NCBI GenBank assembly: GCA_016763355.1
Contig: JAESTY010000313.1
Span: 1 to 5,645 of the forward strand
Length of the DNA: 5,645 nt
Origin: Immundisolibacteraceae bacterium
GTDB lineage: Bacteria > Pseudomonadota > Gammaproteobacteria > Immundisolibacterales > Immundisolibacteraceae
Direction: 5' to 3'
The translations under genes and the position numbers were made by a program. Shown here one piece after another: positions 5,098 to 5,645 of this stretch (position 1 is its first letter; each line of letters opens with the position of its first letter). Below the pieces are notes generated by a model that saw nothing but the letters and a program-made list of their open reading frames with translations, was not told the origin of the DNA and searched no databases.

Positions 5098-5645
5098 TGG
5101 TTGAGCTTGTCTGCCTCGGCGCTGGCCTGGCTGTCCTGATCGGCGCTGGCACGAAAGCGGCTAACGATGCCCAGATCCTTTTTTTGAATATCAACCGTTA
5201 CATTGAGTCCGTCGAAGGTACTGAAGCTGACCTGAATGGGCTGATCCCAGTTTAAGTTAACGTCGTCGGCCTGGTTGACATCAACCATGGGCAGTTTTTG
5301 CAGCCCGAACGCAATGGCGGCGATTTCGGTGGTTTTGGCGCTGCGGCCATCAGGAATACCCTGCAACGTAAATTCATCCAGGGGCTTGTCGCGGCTGATA
5401 GTGGTCTCGGGTTTATCAGGATGGCGGATAGTGACCTGATTAATGCGCTGCTGATCGATGTCGAGGATTTCGCGGGATAACCATGCCGACGCCAGGGTGG
5501 CCGGATTAAAACCACCCGCCGCAATCCAGGTCTGGTCGCTGTTGGTGTGCCTTAGATAGAACTGACGCTCACCGCGACCAGCGATTTTGCGATTTTTACC
5601 CATCAATATCGATGCCAGCGGTTCGCCGCTAGCGTTATACATGGC
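5055..5645 (-). CDS. DUF4340-like protein, 5' end outside window, C-terminus apparently frameshifted
   Basis: The frame is open to the right edge; the ATG at 5642-5640 is probably internal, because family members have an N-terminal membrane anchor and a first repeat before this point. About 196 residues are visible. They resemble the middle and end of DUF4340 proteins: NASGEPLASILMGK (a G..LA.L..GK strand-turn), RQFYLRHTNSDQTWIAAGG, then SAWLSREILDIDQQRINQV, the usual W(L)..(E)ILDI....I..V signature; a DVNQADDVN region follows. DUF4340 proteins are thought to act at the cell envelope and often sit beside GldG/ABC-type genes, which would lie beyond the right edge (inference). In this frame the protein ends in a cysteine-rich, out-of-character ALQPWCLCCPIIR; a better C-terminus lies in the -1 frame (see the next feature). 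The family call is by recall of motifs, moderately secure; the broken end is secure as a reading-frame observation. Confidence 0.75.
   Translation of the reverse strand, partial: AMYNASGEPLASILMGKNRKIAGRGERQFYLRHTNSDQTWIAAGGFNPATLASAWLSREILDIDQQRINQVTIRHPDKPETTISRDKPLDEFTLQGIPDGRSAKTTEIAAIAFGLQKLPMVDVNQADDVNLNWDQPIQVSFSTFDGLNVTVDIQKKDLGIVSRFRASADQDSQASAEADKLNQALQPWCLCCPIIR

Noticed and set aside
5178..5184. A AAA AAG slippery heptamer in frame in the DUF4340-like gene (minus strand), the same heptamer as in E. coli dnaX
   Set aside because: A -1 slip here enters the frame that carries the family-like tail, but that frame hits TAG at 5163-5161 after only a few codons, so slippage cannot produce the tail. 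It could only give a slightly shorter truncated product, and I see no stimulatory structure.
5009..5194. Minus-strand ORF of 61 residues overlapping the DUF4340-like end
   Set aside because: It is in the third frame, matches neither the main protein nor the restored tail, and has a composition typical of an out-of-frame shadow (Arg/Pro/Ala-rich).

Overview
The window reads as an ordinary chromosomal stretch of a Gram-negative bacterium, most likely a gammaproteobacterium. The support is an RND efflux permease with its periplasmic adaptor, a SelT/SelW/SelH-type thioredoxin-fold protein of the proteobacterial kind (CxxC near the N-terminus, a C-terminal GFPEAK...RDLGH stretch) and a large DsbD/ScsB-type thiol reductase. 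Base composition is moderate and similar throughout. I see no transposase, integrase, phage gene, tRNA, rRNA or CRISPR array. Taxonomy is inference from protein flavour only.

Layout, left to right. (1) 1-692, +: the last 229 residues of an RND permease, cut by the left edge. (2) 692-1759, +: the HlyD/AcrA-like adaptor, overlapping the permease stop by one base (TAATG). The adaptor follows the permease, the reverse of the common mexAB order, and no TolC-type gene is visible. (3) 1760-1895: a non-coding gap with small inverted repeats. (4) 1896-2198, +: a 100-residue SelW-like protein starting at GTG. (5) 2195-4330, +: a 711-residue DsbD/ScsB-type reductase joined to the SelW-like gene by an ATGA overlap. 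(6) 4331-4456: a 126-base gap with a nested hairpin just upstream of a good ribosome binding site. (7) 4457-4987, +: a 176-residue membrane protein of unknown function. (8) 4993-5645, -: the C-terminal part of a DUF4340-like protein entering from the right edge, convergent with gene 7.

Functionally there are two plausible units: an RND permease/adaptor pair for export across the envelope, and a redox pair in which a cytosolic CxxC protein is translationally coupled to a membrane reductase that moves electrons from the cytoplasm to the periplasm. The membrane protein and the DUF4340 gene have no evident link to either.

The most notable anomaly is in the DUF4340 gene. Its reading frame stops at 5055, but a family-like C-terminus lies in the -1 frame immediately beyond and ends at 4993, five bases from the stop of the opposing gene. 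This implies a one-base loss near 5097, either a sequence error or a real mutation. I found nothing that convincingly amounts to a new biological system; the SelW-DsbD coupling is the best functional lead.
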